A stretch of DNA of 64,000 bases. Source: Tritrichomonas musculus. Lineage: Eukaryota > Parabasalia > Tritrichomonadida > Tritrichomonadidae. The stretch covers positions 124,001 through 188,000 of the forward strand of contig JAPFFF010000016.1 in the NCBI GenBank assembly GCA_039105265.1. The letters run 5' to 3'. The notes below the pieces were generated by a model that saw only the letters and a list, made by a program, of their open reading frames with translations, was not told where the DNA came from and did not search any database. Every line of letters starts with the position of its first letter. The first letter of the stretch is position 1. The position numbers and the translations under genes were made by a program. Positions 1 through 11,000 of this stretch are shown piece by piece.

Positions 1-630
1 ATTCCGTTTTGCAGGAAAATAATTATTATCTGTTTGTTTATCATTTATTCCATTTTGAAATAATATTGCTCTTTCTAATACAGTGTTATGTTTGGGACTC
101 GAATTATTTAATGCTACATTTGATTTTTCATTAGAATTTTGATTTTTATATGAAGAATTTTGTGTTTTTGATGGTGACGAATCCAATTGATTGGTATAAG
201 AACATTTCTTTTGCTTCTGCGGTAAAGAAAAACTTGTTCTTTGCTCAGTTTCTTGTACTTTATCATTTTTATTATTAAATCCATTCTGAAACTCATTTGC
301 CTTTTCCACAATTGTTTTTGTATTTCTTTGCTGCCATTCATAAGCAGGTTTTTCAAAATAGGCTTGATTGTTGAAACTTACTGGTGATATTTGCTTTTTT
401 TCTGGAATTGATGAAGAATTATTTTGGATTTTTTGGATTTTATCTTTGATAGAAATTGGCTTTTGCTGTTCAGATGAAACAACACTTTTTTTATTAAAAC
501 TTGAGTCATTTTGATTTAATGTTGCTGGACTTTGATTATTACACATATTTTGAAACATTGCTAACTTTTCTGAAAATGATACATGATTTTCATTATCTTC
601 CGATGATTTTATGCCTTTTGGAGTAGACAT
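1..630 (-). CDS. N-terminal part of a low-complexity protein, cut by the window edge
   Basis: Reading the minus strand from an ATG at 630 gives 210 codons without a stop up to the window edge, so this is the 5' part of a longer gene. The protein is rich in Asn, Ser, Gln and Lys and begins MSTPKGIKSSED. It has three copies of a loose motif of the form E-K/R-x(2-4)-F-Q-N-G/M: near residue 23, in the middle, and near residue 195. I see no enzyme domain or membrane segment. I do not recognise the family; a cytoskeletal or scaffold role is possible but unsupported. A run of 31 A (plus strand) lies just upstream of the start. An unrelated 80-codon minus-strand frame inside this region is a shadow. 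Confidence 0.6.
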   Translation of the reverse strand, partial: MSTPKGIKSSEDNENHVSFSEKLAMFQNMCNNQSPATLNQNDSSFNKKSVVSSEQQKPISIKDKIQKIQNNSSSIPEKKQISPVSFNNQAYFEKPAYEWQQRNTKTIVEKANEFQNGFNNKNDKVQETEQRTSFSLPQKQKKCSYTNQLDSSPSKTQNSSYKNQNSNEKSNVALNNSSPKHNTVLERAILFQNGINDKQTDNNYFPAKRN

Positions 631-636
631 ATTGTT

Positions 637-637
<1 letters not shown>

Positions 638-672
<35 letters not shown>

Positions 673-871
673 ATTTTTTTGACCATTTCTCATTAATAAA
701 TTCTGGTATATATATCTATATAAATTAAATTCTTTAATAATGTGTTTTGGAAATGCATAATCATTTCACAAATATTCATAGTAAAAGGTTAAATTTATTT
801 GACCATAACTATTTTTTAACAACATAATTTATATTATAATAAAAAATAAAATAAAATAAAATAAATAAAAA

Positions 872-906
<35 letters not shown>

Positions 907-1600
907 ATCAATTCAAATATTTTTTCTCCTATGAATCTTATTCAAAAAGTGATAAGACTTCTGAAAAAATAATCATATAAAATTATTGCGAAATTTTAAC
1001 GATTCTCACCACAAGCAAATAGGCCCAAATTCAGCTTCTCTTTGCTGAGCATCTTTCAATACTAGCTATGCAGTGAGTATCTTCAGTACAATTTTTGTAG
1101 AAAAATCCTTTTTCAATTATTTATTTAGATTATTTTTTCTGAAGAATTTCCACTTTTTAAATATTCTTCAGAAAGATGTTTCTTTTGTTGATCCATTTTT
1201 TTTATTCTCATTATAATAAAGTGAATTTCTTCTTTATTTTAATTCTATAGATTTGATGTAAAACTTTATTATTTTGTTTAAAAAACAAGACAAACTTTTT
1301 CTGATAATATTTAAAAACTTAAAATTTCCGATTGAAATTTGAATGACTTTTGAATTAATAAAGTTAAAACAAAACAAAGTTTGTCATAAAATATTACCAA
1401 TAATAAATTTAATAATGAATAATTTCACAAAACAAAATCAATTCTAATTTTGGTTGAAATTTTGAGAAATTATTCAATTTTTTTAATTTGAAATGGTAAT
1501 ACATTTTTTTTCCTCTTTTCCTTTTATTATCCTAATAAATATATACTTGTTCAAATTATATTAAAATAAATAAAAACTTGCTTTTTTGAATATATATTGG
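638..1600. other. AT-rich intergenic region with two long homopolymer tracts
   Basis: No gene is supported here. A run of 31 A (638-668) and a run of 31 T (875-905) bracket about 200 bp. The rest is AT-rich; a slightly GC-richer stretch at about 1000-1080 contains a small inverted repeat (AGCTTCTC/GCTGAGC-like) but nothing identifiable as an RNA gene. Confidence 0.5.
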
Positions 1601-1610
1601 TCATTTACCA
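1601..1610 (+). promoter_or_regulatory. Trichomonad-type initiator (Inr) of the SecA-like gene
   Basis: TCATTTACCA fits the trichomonad initiator consensus TCA(+1)YW and lies 20 nt before the ATG at 1621, the usual short 5' leader distance. Confidence 0.55.
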
Positions 1611-1620
1611 ACAATAAAAA

Positions 1621-4600
1621 ATGCCTATCTTTTCAGCTGTTGAGTCTTTTTTTGCTCCAAAAAATTATTTCGAAATAAACAACATCGATAAATTTATGGA
1701 AACCTTTCTCCCAATTGCTGCAAATAACATTTTTTATAATTATAAGACAATCGAAATATATGAACAATTCTCCAAATTAATTGATGCAAATTCTGATAAA
1801 TTGTCTTCATTGCTTGATATTAATATGCATAATGTGCATTTAGGAGATAATTTCTATCTATCATTATATAAATTATTCCAAGCAAAAATAAAAAAGGAAA
1901 GATATAACCCTTTAATTATAGACAATAGACATGATGCATTTGAAATTTATATTTCCAATAATTCATTTACTTGGTATATTTCTTCTTTATCGTATGCAGT
2001 TTTAGCTATTAAAAATAGTATTAATGATGATGATAAATTTTTAATAGATTTAACATCAATGATTCTCATTGCTTCAGGTCATATTCTAGTTTTATGCGTA
2101 TCAGAAAATTATTCTATTAATGACCCATCAAAAACAATATTTTATTCTCCTTTATTTGATGAATATCATATCTTTTTACCTAGTGATTCAATGTATTCAA
2201 TAGATATCCTGAAATCAATGACAAATAAGTATTTTTATATTTATGTTTCAACTTCAAACGATCTTTCCGAGATAGAGAACTTAAAAATCAGAAAAGAAAC
2301 ACCTTATATTCAAATTTTTCATATATCTTCAACATTCGAATATATTTTTAAGGAAAAACCATTTTCTCTTTGTATCGAAGAATTTCCTCAATTGGATAAA
2401 TTTAACATTAATAGAATTGAAGTTACATTATATAATTCTCAATTTTTTATTTCAGATGATTTAACTAATCGTTGGATTTGCCATTTTATTGAAAAATATG
2501 CTAAAGTATTTATCCGTGCAACTGATTTCATTGAATGGAATGGTGGAAGAATCGGATGCTATTCAGAATTAAGTGAAAAATCACCATCTTCTTATATTGA
2601 TTTTAATGAAATGCATTATTTAAAAATAGATCATCATGTTTCTAATCCTCTTTACTTAACAGGGATTAAAATGTCAACAATTAATTTGATTGATGATATT
2701 CTTGAAAATATTAAAAAAGATGTCAAAACAATTGATTCTTTTAAGACCAAAAATAAAAATACAGAGAAAAATATTGAAGAAAAACTATTGCTAGCATTTC
2801 ACAATAACTGGAAATATTGCTGTCAGGTGGCTTACCCGAATCAAATTTATGTTGTACATGACGCAATCAATTACATACAAAAATATAAAAATTCAAGTAA
2901 CCATAAAGGTTGTGTTTATCAGGTTAAAACAGGCGAAGGAAAATCATTAATTATAAGAGCTCTTGCCCATATATTTGGTAGAATGAAAAAAACAGTCCAC
3001 ATTGTTTCATCAAATATAGTCCTTTCTTGCCGAGATTATGAAATTTCATATGATTTTTTTAGAAGATGCGACTTAAAATCATCTATTCTTATTAGAAAAA
3101 GTGAATTTGATAAAGTTGAATGCAAAAGAAAATGTTATTATTATCCATACTTTAATGAAGATGACTTATATCATGAAAGTGCTTTTGATAAAAAATCAGG
3201 AATGAATACTAAAGTGATGTCTAAAAGCAAATTCAGCCGAACAAGTGATATCATTTTTTCAACATTTTTTAATTTTGAAGGGTGGTATCTCAGAAAAAGC
3301 GAAGAAGAACCTTTGACAATGAAAAACTATTTTGAAGATGCTTATCTTATTATTGATGAATCCGATACAATTCTAATTGATGAATTGACCAATGGAACAA
3401 TAATTGCAAGAAATATGAAGTCAAAAAGTTCTGAAATTTTGGAGAAAGTATATGACATGTATCAAGATTTATCAATTAAAAAGTATGATCAAGAATCAAT
3501 TAACAAATATATTCTAAAGAACATAATGAAAGATTATCCAGAATGCAATGATATCACTTCTGATGATATTGATTCAATGATCAATGATATAAAATATGCT
3601 AATATGTTTGAAGAGGGATCAAAATATATCATTGAAAAAAGTGAAGATGATAATATTGAAAGAATTGTTCCATTTGATAGTGAACAAAAAGGCATTATAG
3701 AAAATGAAAAAGAATTCAGTGGGTATATTCATCAGTTCATTGGAATTAAAGAAAAAAAGGCTCATCCTAACAGAAACATTGAGATAAAACCTTTATCATT
3801 GAATTATCTTTATATTTCACATCCAATATTTGTTAACCTTTATCAATGCGTTTGGGGCTTTACAGGAACAGTTGGAACCAAAAAAGAAATAGAAATCCTT
3901 AAAAAATACTATAAACTTGACACTTTAAAAGTACCTTCTCATTCTGCTAATTATAGAAGAAACCTGGCATCTGTTATTTGCCCAAATGTAGAAAAAAGAA
4001 ATAAAAAAATCATTCAAGAAGTAAAATATTTCCATACGATCGGACATCCAGTGTTAGTTATTTTAGAAAATGTTATTGAACTAAGGAAATTGGAAACTCT
4101 TATGAAAAATGAAATAAAAAATGGAACCATAAAACTTTTTGATGGTATGAAAATGGACAAATCAGAAATTGAAAACAAATCTGGCTTAGAAGGAATGATC
4201 ACATTAGGAACTAACTTTTGTGGAAGAGGAACAAATATTGATTACAAAGAACAAAAACCTCTTCATGTTATTATTGCTTATGGACCTAGAAATGTTCGTG
4301 CCTTGAAGCAGGCTTATGGACGAACAGGACGAGATGGTAAAAGTGGAACAACACGGATAATTTGCACCAAAGAAGATTATTACAAAATAGCAAAAAAGCC
4401 AAATCAGGCTTTGATCAATAATATTTTGAAACAATTTGATTTAAAAAAGCAAAGATTGTCAAATTTCATTGAATCATATAGAACAAATCGTCCATGGATA
4501 TTTAATCCTAATGAAGAAAATCTAAATAAAATTAGATTTGATAATGAGGACAAAACAAAACTTTATACTGAGTTTATCAATATTAATAGACTTACTGCTG

Positions 4601-6051
4601 TTCAATATAACTTCCCAATTTGTATGGAAGTTGAAACTTTCTTAAAGATTCAAATGCAAAAAATTTATTCTTTGAAAAACTGTCCCGAATGCAAATATAC
4701 ATGGATTCTTTTCCAAAGATATTTACGTGAAATGATCCTTGAATCTTGGTCAATTTTCATAAATAAATTTTCAAGAAATTATGAAATTGAAAAAAGAAAA
4801 AAAAAGATTAAAAAAACTGATGAATATGTTTTTTATGAATCATTTTTTGAGAGTAGCTACAGAAAATTTGAAACCAAATTATCTCAATATCTACCAAATT
4901 ATACATCATATTCGATAACTGAAACATTTATGCAATTGCATCAATATGTTGTTTATCGTTGGTCTCCAATTATCATGAAATTATTTCCAGGCGATTTTTA
5001 TGATATAAGGAAGGAAAACGATCCAAATGCATTTCTATGTTTCAAAGTTGGATTTTATCCTTTCGAAATCAAAGATAAATCTGGCGCAAGGATATTTTGT
5101 CTTGATGGCAAATATGACCAAAACAATTCAAGAAAATTGAATTTCATTGAAGACCCAGAATTACAATATTTGCGTAACAAACAAAAATTCAGTATTACCT
5201 ATTATATCGACAAAATATTTGAAAAAATGTGTGAAACAATTGATAAATATTTATCGAATTTATTAGGTTTACACTTTTACATTAGAAGAGGATTTGCTGG
5301 ATGCGAATTTGGAATATGTATTGATCCACTTTTTGAGGATATAGTTGTACCTGAAGCAAATTGTTTGTTTGACAAAACTCCAATTTTATTATTTTCAATT
5401 CGATGTAAAAGCACCAAACCTTTTCTTGCTGCAATTCTTATCATTGTTCTTGTTTTTGCCACGTTGGTTTCTGCACGAATTAGTAAATATTTGCTTTCAC
5501 CAGCTTTATCAATTAAAGATATCTTATTAAAACTTGGTAAAATGCTCTGGAAGCAAGTTAAAAACAAAGCCAGTAATACTATGATTGCTCTAATTGATTC
5601 CAGTCCAATTGTTCAAAAATCTTTGAATACTGTAATTGAGTGGCTAAAAGAGCACATTTATGCTCTGCTAGACAATACTAATGATAAAATTGCCATTGTG
5701 ATGAGGGCAATTGTTGATTTCTTCGCCAAAATTGACCAGAATTCAAAAATTGATGGAATTAAAATTTCCGAAAAGGCAAAAGAATTGTTTTCAAAAGCTT
5801 CTCCTCTTTCTGACATGCTCAAAATTGGAATTTTGTTTGTTCTGCTATTGGCTGCCTTCATTAAAAATTTTAAAGCTAAAAAAGCATTGAAAACCACAGC
5901 TGGTTCTTACCAAAATGAATTCCAAAAAAATGAAAAATCACACAAGAATGTGGACCTTGAGAACTACAAAACATATAACGATGTTAGTCGTGATTTTGAT
6001 AGACAGTCGTATAACCATTACATTATGGATATCGATGACTCAATTACTTAA
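1621..6051 (+). CDS. SecA-like DEAD-motor ATPase with C-terminal membrane segments
   Basis: 1476 aa. The middle of the protein carries SecA-type superfamily-2 motor motifs in order: Walker A KTGEGKS at about residues 436-442; the VHIVSSN strand; Walker B with SecA-like context (IIDESDTILIDE, about 577-588); FTGTVGT; and the second RecA lobe with GTNFCGRGTNID (about 863-874) followed by QAYGRTGRDG. This matches SecA more closely than ordinary RNA helicases. The C-terminal part is not SecA: it has NCPECKYTW and EMILESWS, a GFYPFEIKDKSGARI segment, an RRGFAGCEFGICID segment, then a hydrophobic helix at about 1268-1288 and another at about 1402-1418. I infer an ATP-driven motor anchored in a membrane; substrate and membrane are unknown. 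A paralogue lies at 42764-48310 and a decayed one at 6309-7941. The start is supported by an initiator 20 nt upstream. No plastid or bacterial targeting context is visible. Confidence 0.85.
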   Translation: MPIFSAVESFFAPKNYFEINNIDKFMETFLPIAANNIFYNYKTIEIYEQFSKLIDANSDKLSSLLDINMHNVHLGDNFYLSLYKLFQAKIKKERYNPLIIDNRHDAFEIYISNNSFTWYISSLSYAVLAIKNSINDDDKFLIDLTSMILIASGHILVLCVSENYSINDPSKTIFYSPLFDEYHIFLPSDSMYSIDILKSMTNKYFYIYVSTSNDLSEIENLKIRKETPYIQIFHISSTFEYIFKEKPFSLCIEEFPQLDKFNINRIEVTLYNSQFFISDDLTNRWICHFIEKYAKVFIRATDFIEWNGGRIGCYSELSEKSPSSYIDFNEMHYLKIDHHVSNPLYLTGIKMSTINLIDDILENIKKDVKTIDSFKTKNKNTEKNIEEKLLLAFHNNWKYCCQVAYPNQIYVVHDAINYIQKYKNSSNHKGCVYQVKTGEGKSLIIRALAHIFGRMKKTVHIVSSNIVLSCRDYEISYDFFRRCDLKSSILIRKSEFDKVECKRKCYYYPYFNEDDLYHESAFDKKSGMNTKVMSKSKFSRTSDIIFSTFFNFEGWYLRKSEEEPLTMKNYFEDAYLIIDESDTILIDELTNGTIIARNMKSKSSEILEKVYDMYQDLSIKKYDQESINKYILKNIMKDYPECNDITSDDIDSMINDIKYANMFEEGSKYIIEKSEDDNIERIVPFDSEQKGIIENEKEFSGYIHQFIGIKEKKAHPNRNIEIKPLSLNYLYISHPIFVNLYQCVWGFTGTVGTKKEIEILKKYYKLDTLKVPSHSANYRRNLASVICPNVEKRNKKIIQEVKYFHTIGHPVLVILENVIELRKLETLMKNEIKNGTIKLFDGMKMDKSEIENKSGLEGMITLGTNFCGRGTNIDYKEQKPLHVIIAYGPRNVRALKQAYGRTGRDGKSGTTRIICTKEDYYKIAKKPNQALINNILKQFDLKKQRLSNFIESYRTNRPWIFNPNEENLNKIRFDNEDKTKLYTEFININRLTAVQYNFPICMEVETFLKIQMQKIYSLKNCPECKYTWILFQRYLREMILESWSIFINKFSRNYEIEKRKKKIKKTDEYVFYESFFESSYRKFETKLSQYLPNYTSYSITETFMQLHQYVVYRWSPIIMKLFPGDFYDIRKENDPNAFLCFKVGFYPFEIKDKSGARIFCLDGKYDQNNSRKLNFIEDPELQYLRNKQKFSITYYIDKIFEKMCETIDKYLSNLLGLHFYIRRGFAGCEFGICIDPLFEDIVVPEANCLFDKTPILLFSIRCKSTKPFLAAILIIVLVFATLVSARISKYLLSPALSIKDILLKLGKMLWKQVKNKASNTMIALIDSSPIVQKSLNTVIEWLKEHIYALLDNTNDKIAIVMRAIVDFFAKIDQNSKIDGIKISEKAKELFSKASPLSDMLKIGILFVLLLAAFIKNFKAKKALKTTAGSYQNEFQKNEKSHKNVDLENYKTYNDVSRDFDRQSYNHYIMDIDDSIT

Positions 6052-6132
6052 TTCTATATTTAAATCAAGTATCACTTTTTAATTAACTAAATAATTCAAT
6101 TCTCTATTCTATTTAATGCTTTTTTTTAATAC

Positions 6133-6308
6133 TCTTTCAGCTTTGTGACGAGCTTGTTGAATTCGAAGGGGCTGTCACTTTTACTGCAGAAGTCTTTCAA
6201 AAGTTGATCGATATCTTCGGTTTTTATGAAACTGAAGTAAAACTTGAATAACTTTTGACTGTTCTCGAAATCTTTCATTTTCGCAATACAGTTCAAAATG
6301 GAGAAGTT
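6133..6308 (-). pseudogene. Duplicated internal fragment of the NBAS-like gene
   Basis: This 176-bp stretch is nearly identical to 8816-8991 inside the NBAS-like gene, in the same orientation; I count about five substitutions. It encodes the same peptide core (for example DFCSKSDSPFEFNKLVTKLK) without the rest of the gene. It directly abuts the decayed SecA-like fragment, so the region between the two intact genes is a patchwork of copied pieces. Confidence 0.85.
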
Positions 6309-7941
6309 AACAAGGAAATGAAATTCCATTTGAAAAGAAATTTCCAAGCATTGTTTTATTAGGATTAAAATCAAAATTTTGATTAATATTTGAACCTTTT
6401 GTCTTAAAGAAATATTCAATTATTTCGAAAAGTTTATCATGATCAAAAATAAGTTTATTGTCAGCTGCATTATCATAGGAGTTATCATCTGATTTATCAT
6501 TGTCATTAGATCAGATAATGATATGCGTGAAGCTCTCAATGATTTTGATTATAAAAATCGGTTGCAAATAGAATTTATTGAAAAATTTAGAGAAAATCGT
6601 GAATGGATCTTTTCATCAAATATGCATTCACAGATTATTAAACCAGAATATATCGAAGAAATGAGAAATTCTTCAATAAATGTCAATAGAATTATTGCAT
6701 GCTATTTTAAATTTCCAATTTGTATGAACATTGACACTTTTTTAATGATACAAGCACAAAAAATATTTTCACTTTTTAATTGTCCTAACTGCAAATATAC
6801 ATGGATGCTTTTCAGGAAATATTTACTTGAAATGATACTTGAATCATGGTCATTACTTATTGATAAATCCGATCGTGTTTTTGCAACGAATCCACAAGTA
6901 AACAAATCGGAATATTTGGAAACAAAAAGCAAAAAATTATATAACAAGCTCTGTTTGTATTTACCAGAAAAGAACGAATTAGGAATAATTGAAACATTTA
7001 TGTGGATTTTTAAATTGGTCCTCAACAGATAGGAAGAAAAAATTTTATGAAAAAAAAGAAACACATAATGAGTGAAAGATTTTGTTCATTTAATACTGGC
7101 TTTAAGTCATATTCACTTTTTGATAAATCAGGTTCTAGAATATCATTAGCTGATAATGATGAACCTCCTAATTATATTCTAGATCCAGAATTAAAATATA
7201 TTCGTAAATTACCAAAAGGCTATTCAATATTAAGTATAACAGAAAAAATCGATTCTTTATTTAATAAAATATGCCAAAAAATTAATGATGTTTTTGGTAG
7301 TTATACAGGATAAAAATTCTTCTTAAGAAGAACTCTCGGAGGTTATGAGTTTGGTGTTTGTTTTGATTTTAATTTGAAAAATTTGGATGATGAAAAAATT
7401 ATTGGTGAAAAATGTCTTCTTATATTTACAATCTTTGTTAAAAGTATGGCTCCATTGCTTGCAGGAATTCTCTTTTTTGGACTTGTTTATTTGGCTATAT
7501 TGTCTAAAAAAATAATGGAATATATTGTAGCATTTCCTGCAAAATATACTGAAACTGCTATTAAAAAAACAATTAAAACAGTTGCTGTTTTTTTTGATTA
7601 ATACTGCTGCTAGTAATCAATTCGAACAATTTTGTGATAAAATTTGCAGTTATTTATATAAAAGTTTAATGGAACAATTAGATTTCATTAAAGATTATAA
7701 ACCAAAAGTTTCTGAATTTATTGAAATTTTAGCAAATATTTTGTATCGAAAAGATTTGTCTGATGCTGCAGAGAAAATAACATCTCTTTTCAATAATGAT
7801 ACAAAAAATATTAACTACAAAAAAACGCAAAAAGTTTTTGCACCTTTGTTTAAACATTATCATTTAAAATCTAATTCAAAAAGTTTAAGGCAGCACTCAA
7901 TTATTTTCAGAACTTCTCAGAAAAAAAATTCAATAGGTTGA
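6309..7941 (+). pseudogene. Decayed C-terminal half of a SecA-like membrane protein
   Basis: Four consecutive plus-strand pieces (6523-7032, 7047-7313, 7374-7601, 7582-7941) follow the C-terminal half of the intact SecA-like proteins in the correct order. They show NCPNCKYTWMLF, EMILESWS, the GFKSYSLFDKSGSRIS segment, RRTLGGYEFGVCFD (stretch 7325-7370) and the membrane helix PLLAGILFFGLVYLAIL. A stop after LVLNR (7030-7032), a stop near 7311 and a frame change near 7590 break it. The whole motor domain is missing. It resembles the 42764-48310 protein more than its neighbour, so it is probably a dead third member of the family. Confidence 0.8.
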
Positions 7942-8037
7942 GACAAATTGACATTAAATTTTTATCAGACTTATATAATCTAGCTTATATATTATGAAGA
8001 AATTAATAATTAAAAAATATAAATAAAACACTTTTAT

Positions 8038-11000
8038 TCAACAAATTGTTTTATCAATCCACTTGAGAATTTCCTCAGCATTCTTTGACGTTGCAAATTG
8101 AGGCGGAATTCCGAAGCTGATGTTCGCGAGTTTTCCGAGTGCTTCGTACATCTCGTTTTCTTTGAGGGACCTGACGATTCCCGCCAGCTGGACCTTCGAC
8201 TTTGCCCTATTCAAAATGTCTGCAAAGTGCTTTGAATCGGCGAACTTGTAAGTGAGTCCATTTTCAATGACAAGGTCAATTACTTCAGGTGAAATTGAAT
8301 CGGCATCCAGAGCACACCTTGCCACGTTTGGATAGACAGAAGAGGCGGCGAACAAGAGATCGTTCGACCTTTTGAAGAACCTCATTTCGGCGTCCTCAGA
8401 ATTGAAAGCATCGGACACAACTTTTCTGTTCTCAATCAAACTTTTCTGAGGGACGATCAAAATCAATTCAAATAAAATATTTTCATCAAACTTTTTCAAT
8501 AGTGATAATTCAGACCAAAAGTGCAACAATTCAATGATGTGCTCACTACTTTTTGAGTCAAGTTTACTCTTCGATTGAATTATGAACGATGCAACTTTTT
8601 GAGGGTTAATTTCGGTTTGTTTGTAATCAAGGTTCATCTCCTTGAGTGTGTGCAATGTGTACACTTTCAATTTCGTATCGTCGCTTATTTTGGCTCCAGA
8701 TTTTTCGGCCTTGACGATCAATTCAAATTGGCGATCAACGTTGTCGGTTTGATCGATCAATTTTTCACTGAATTTTGAGAGCTCTTCAGCTTGGTCATCA
8801 TTGATGATTCCTTCTTCTTTCAGCTTTGTGACGAGCTTGTTGAATTCGAAAGGGCTGTCACTTTTACTGCAGAAGTCTTTCAAAAGTTGATCGATATTTT
8901 CGGTTTTTATGAAACTGAAGTAAAATTTGAATAACTTTTGACTATTCTCGAAATCCTTCATTTTCGCAATACAGTTCAAAATGGAGAAGTTGTCGGTTCC
9001 AATACTTTCCTTCTCCTTCAACATTGCCACTCTGTAATCGATGAACGAAGGAAGGAAAGATTTGTCACTCTTATCAATTCCATCGTTGCAAATTGTCGCC
9101 TTTTTTTCGTTGTTGATCCAACGATCTTCATTCAAATAACGGATTCTTACCTCGTCGTCAGCGTTGTCGATCAATTCAGATCCACACAGCAAGCACTCGT
9201 TGTTCTGCGACTCATCCGAGTGTTTCAAGCAAAGAATGGCCAATTTGGAATTGATTTTCTTATCGTCAATTCCGTCAATTTGCTTGATGACATTTTTGAC
9301 AAGTTTACAAAACTTTGTCACTTTTTCCATGACTAAAGGATCTGTTGGAGTGAATTGCTTTGAATTGATGATGTTAATGATGACATCATTAATGTCCTTC
9401 GATTCATTCACTTCAGCCGGCTTGATAAAAGTGTCAAGCTTGTAAATGTGCTGGTAAAGATTGATGCTCTTAAAAATTGAATTAACAACGTTACTTTTTA
9501 GATCGGTTGGAATCATGGCCAGGCATTGTATGGAGCCAGATAACAAAGGATCATTAATATCACACGATTGCGCATTGTTGATCAACTTTTGGACGTTTTC
9601 AATGGCAATGTCGCGCTCTTTAGGAGTCGTTATTTCAATGTCGTCGAATTTTCGCATCAAAATCATCGCTGACATGTTGAGCTCATTCAATTTTTCACTG
9701 TATTTCAAACCGCTGGCAGATTTAAGATTCAATTTCTTTGCAAACTTGTAGAATTGCATCCACTCTTTTTCAGGGTTCTTCACAATTTTCAATGCAATAT
9801 TTATAACGACACTTGAATCAATTTCATTCAAAGGTGAAAATGAAAGAGTTTTGTCATAAACGGCAGCATATTTGGCCAGTTTCAAAAAGTTGAGAACATC
9901 GGAGGTTAGAACAAAGTTTGACCAATTCTCAAGAAAGGCATTCGCTACATTATAAGTGAATTGGTACTTGTAATTCGAAATCGCCTCGTTACAGAATTTT
10001 GAAAGGAACTTCGAGTCAATTCTGCTGTTCGACAAAATGACTCTCAATTCGGCGATTCTTTCGCTCATTGACAAGGATGGGAAGACGATAGAGGAGTCAA
10101 TATTTGAAAGGGGCTCGTTCATGACATATGACAAACTAGAATCGAGAGAACGATCAACAATTGTTTTCGCTTGATTCATCAACTTTTTGTTAAGGTCAAT
10201 TCCACTTTTTGAATTCTTAGCGAAAAGAAGCAATCTTTGATCGTCATTCAAAACATTCACGTAATCCGAATACTTCATATATAACGAAGAATCAACAGTA
10301 CTTGTCACATTCTCAAAGTCAGATGAAAACTCATTCACATAGCAATCAAATTCGGTTGCTTTTTCAAGGTCTTCTTTCAATTCAGGAATGTAACGAGCAC
10401 CGATGTTCATCAGCTCAACAATCAAGTTTGTTTGCCCGCAGATGTCATCGATGTAGATTGCTCTAGTGCGGAAAGAAGCTGCGTCTTTTGTGATCAAGTC
10501 AGCGTACTTCAAAGGATGGACCAAAGGTGAAATCATTGAGATAATATTGGCCTTAGTTTTTTCGGTTATTTCAGTAGAATTTTTAAAGATGATTCCAACC
10601 CTTTGAAAAAGTGACTGTTTGGCCATAAGTGACACTTTTGCTTCAATGTTACAATCCCTGAAATCTTTCCATTCATCAGGACTAAACGATGACTTGACAA
10701 TCAACGTGTAAATACGAAGTCGCTCCTTCTGACGAAGCAATTCTTCGTCGTTTGGACGAACACGAAGACCGGCCTTAATTAGCATACGCGCAATTTCGGC
10801 GGTTTCGTCGGTTACAACTGTTTTACAGCAGAAATTGTAGATCCAGTCTTGATCTTCAATCATGAACAATTCTTCATCAATAAGTCGAGCCGTGAGTGGA
10901 CTTTTTAGCACATAAGACTTGTAATAAATGTCTTTGTCAAAATTAAACGTTCGCATCAAAACTAAGGCGTCACCAAAGAAGCCCTGCTGGCAGCTCCTTT

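Noticed and set aside
1621-6051. Bacterial contamination or plastid SecA
   Set aside because: A/T-rich trichomonad codon use, an initiator upstream, a non-bacterial C-terminal half and kinase fusion in a paralogue all argue for a native nuclear gene.
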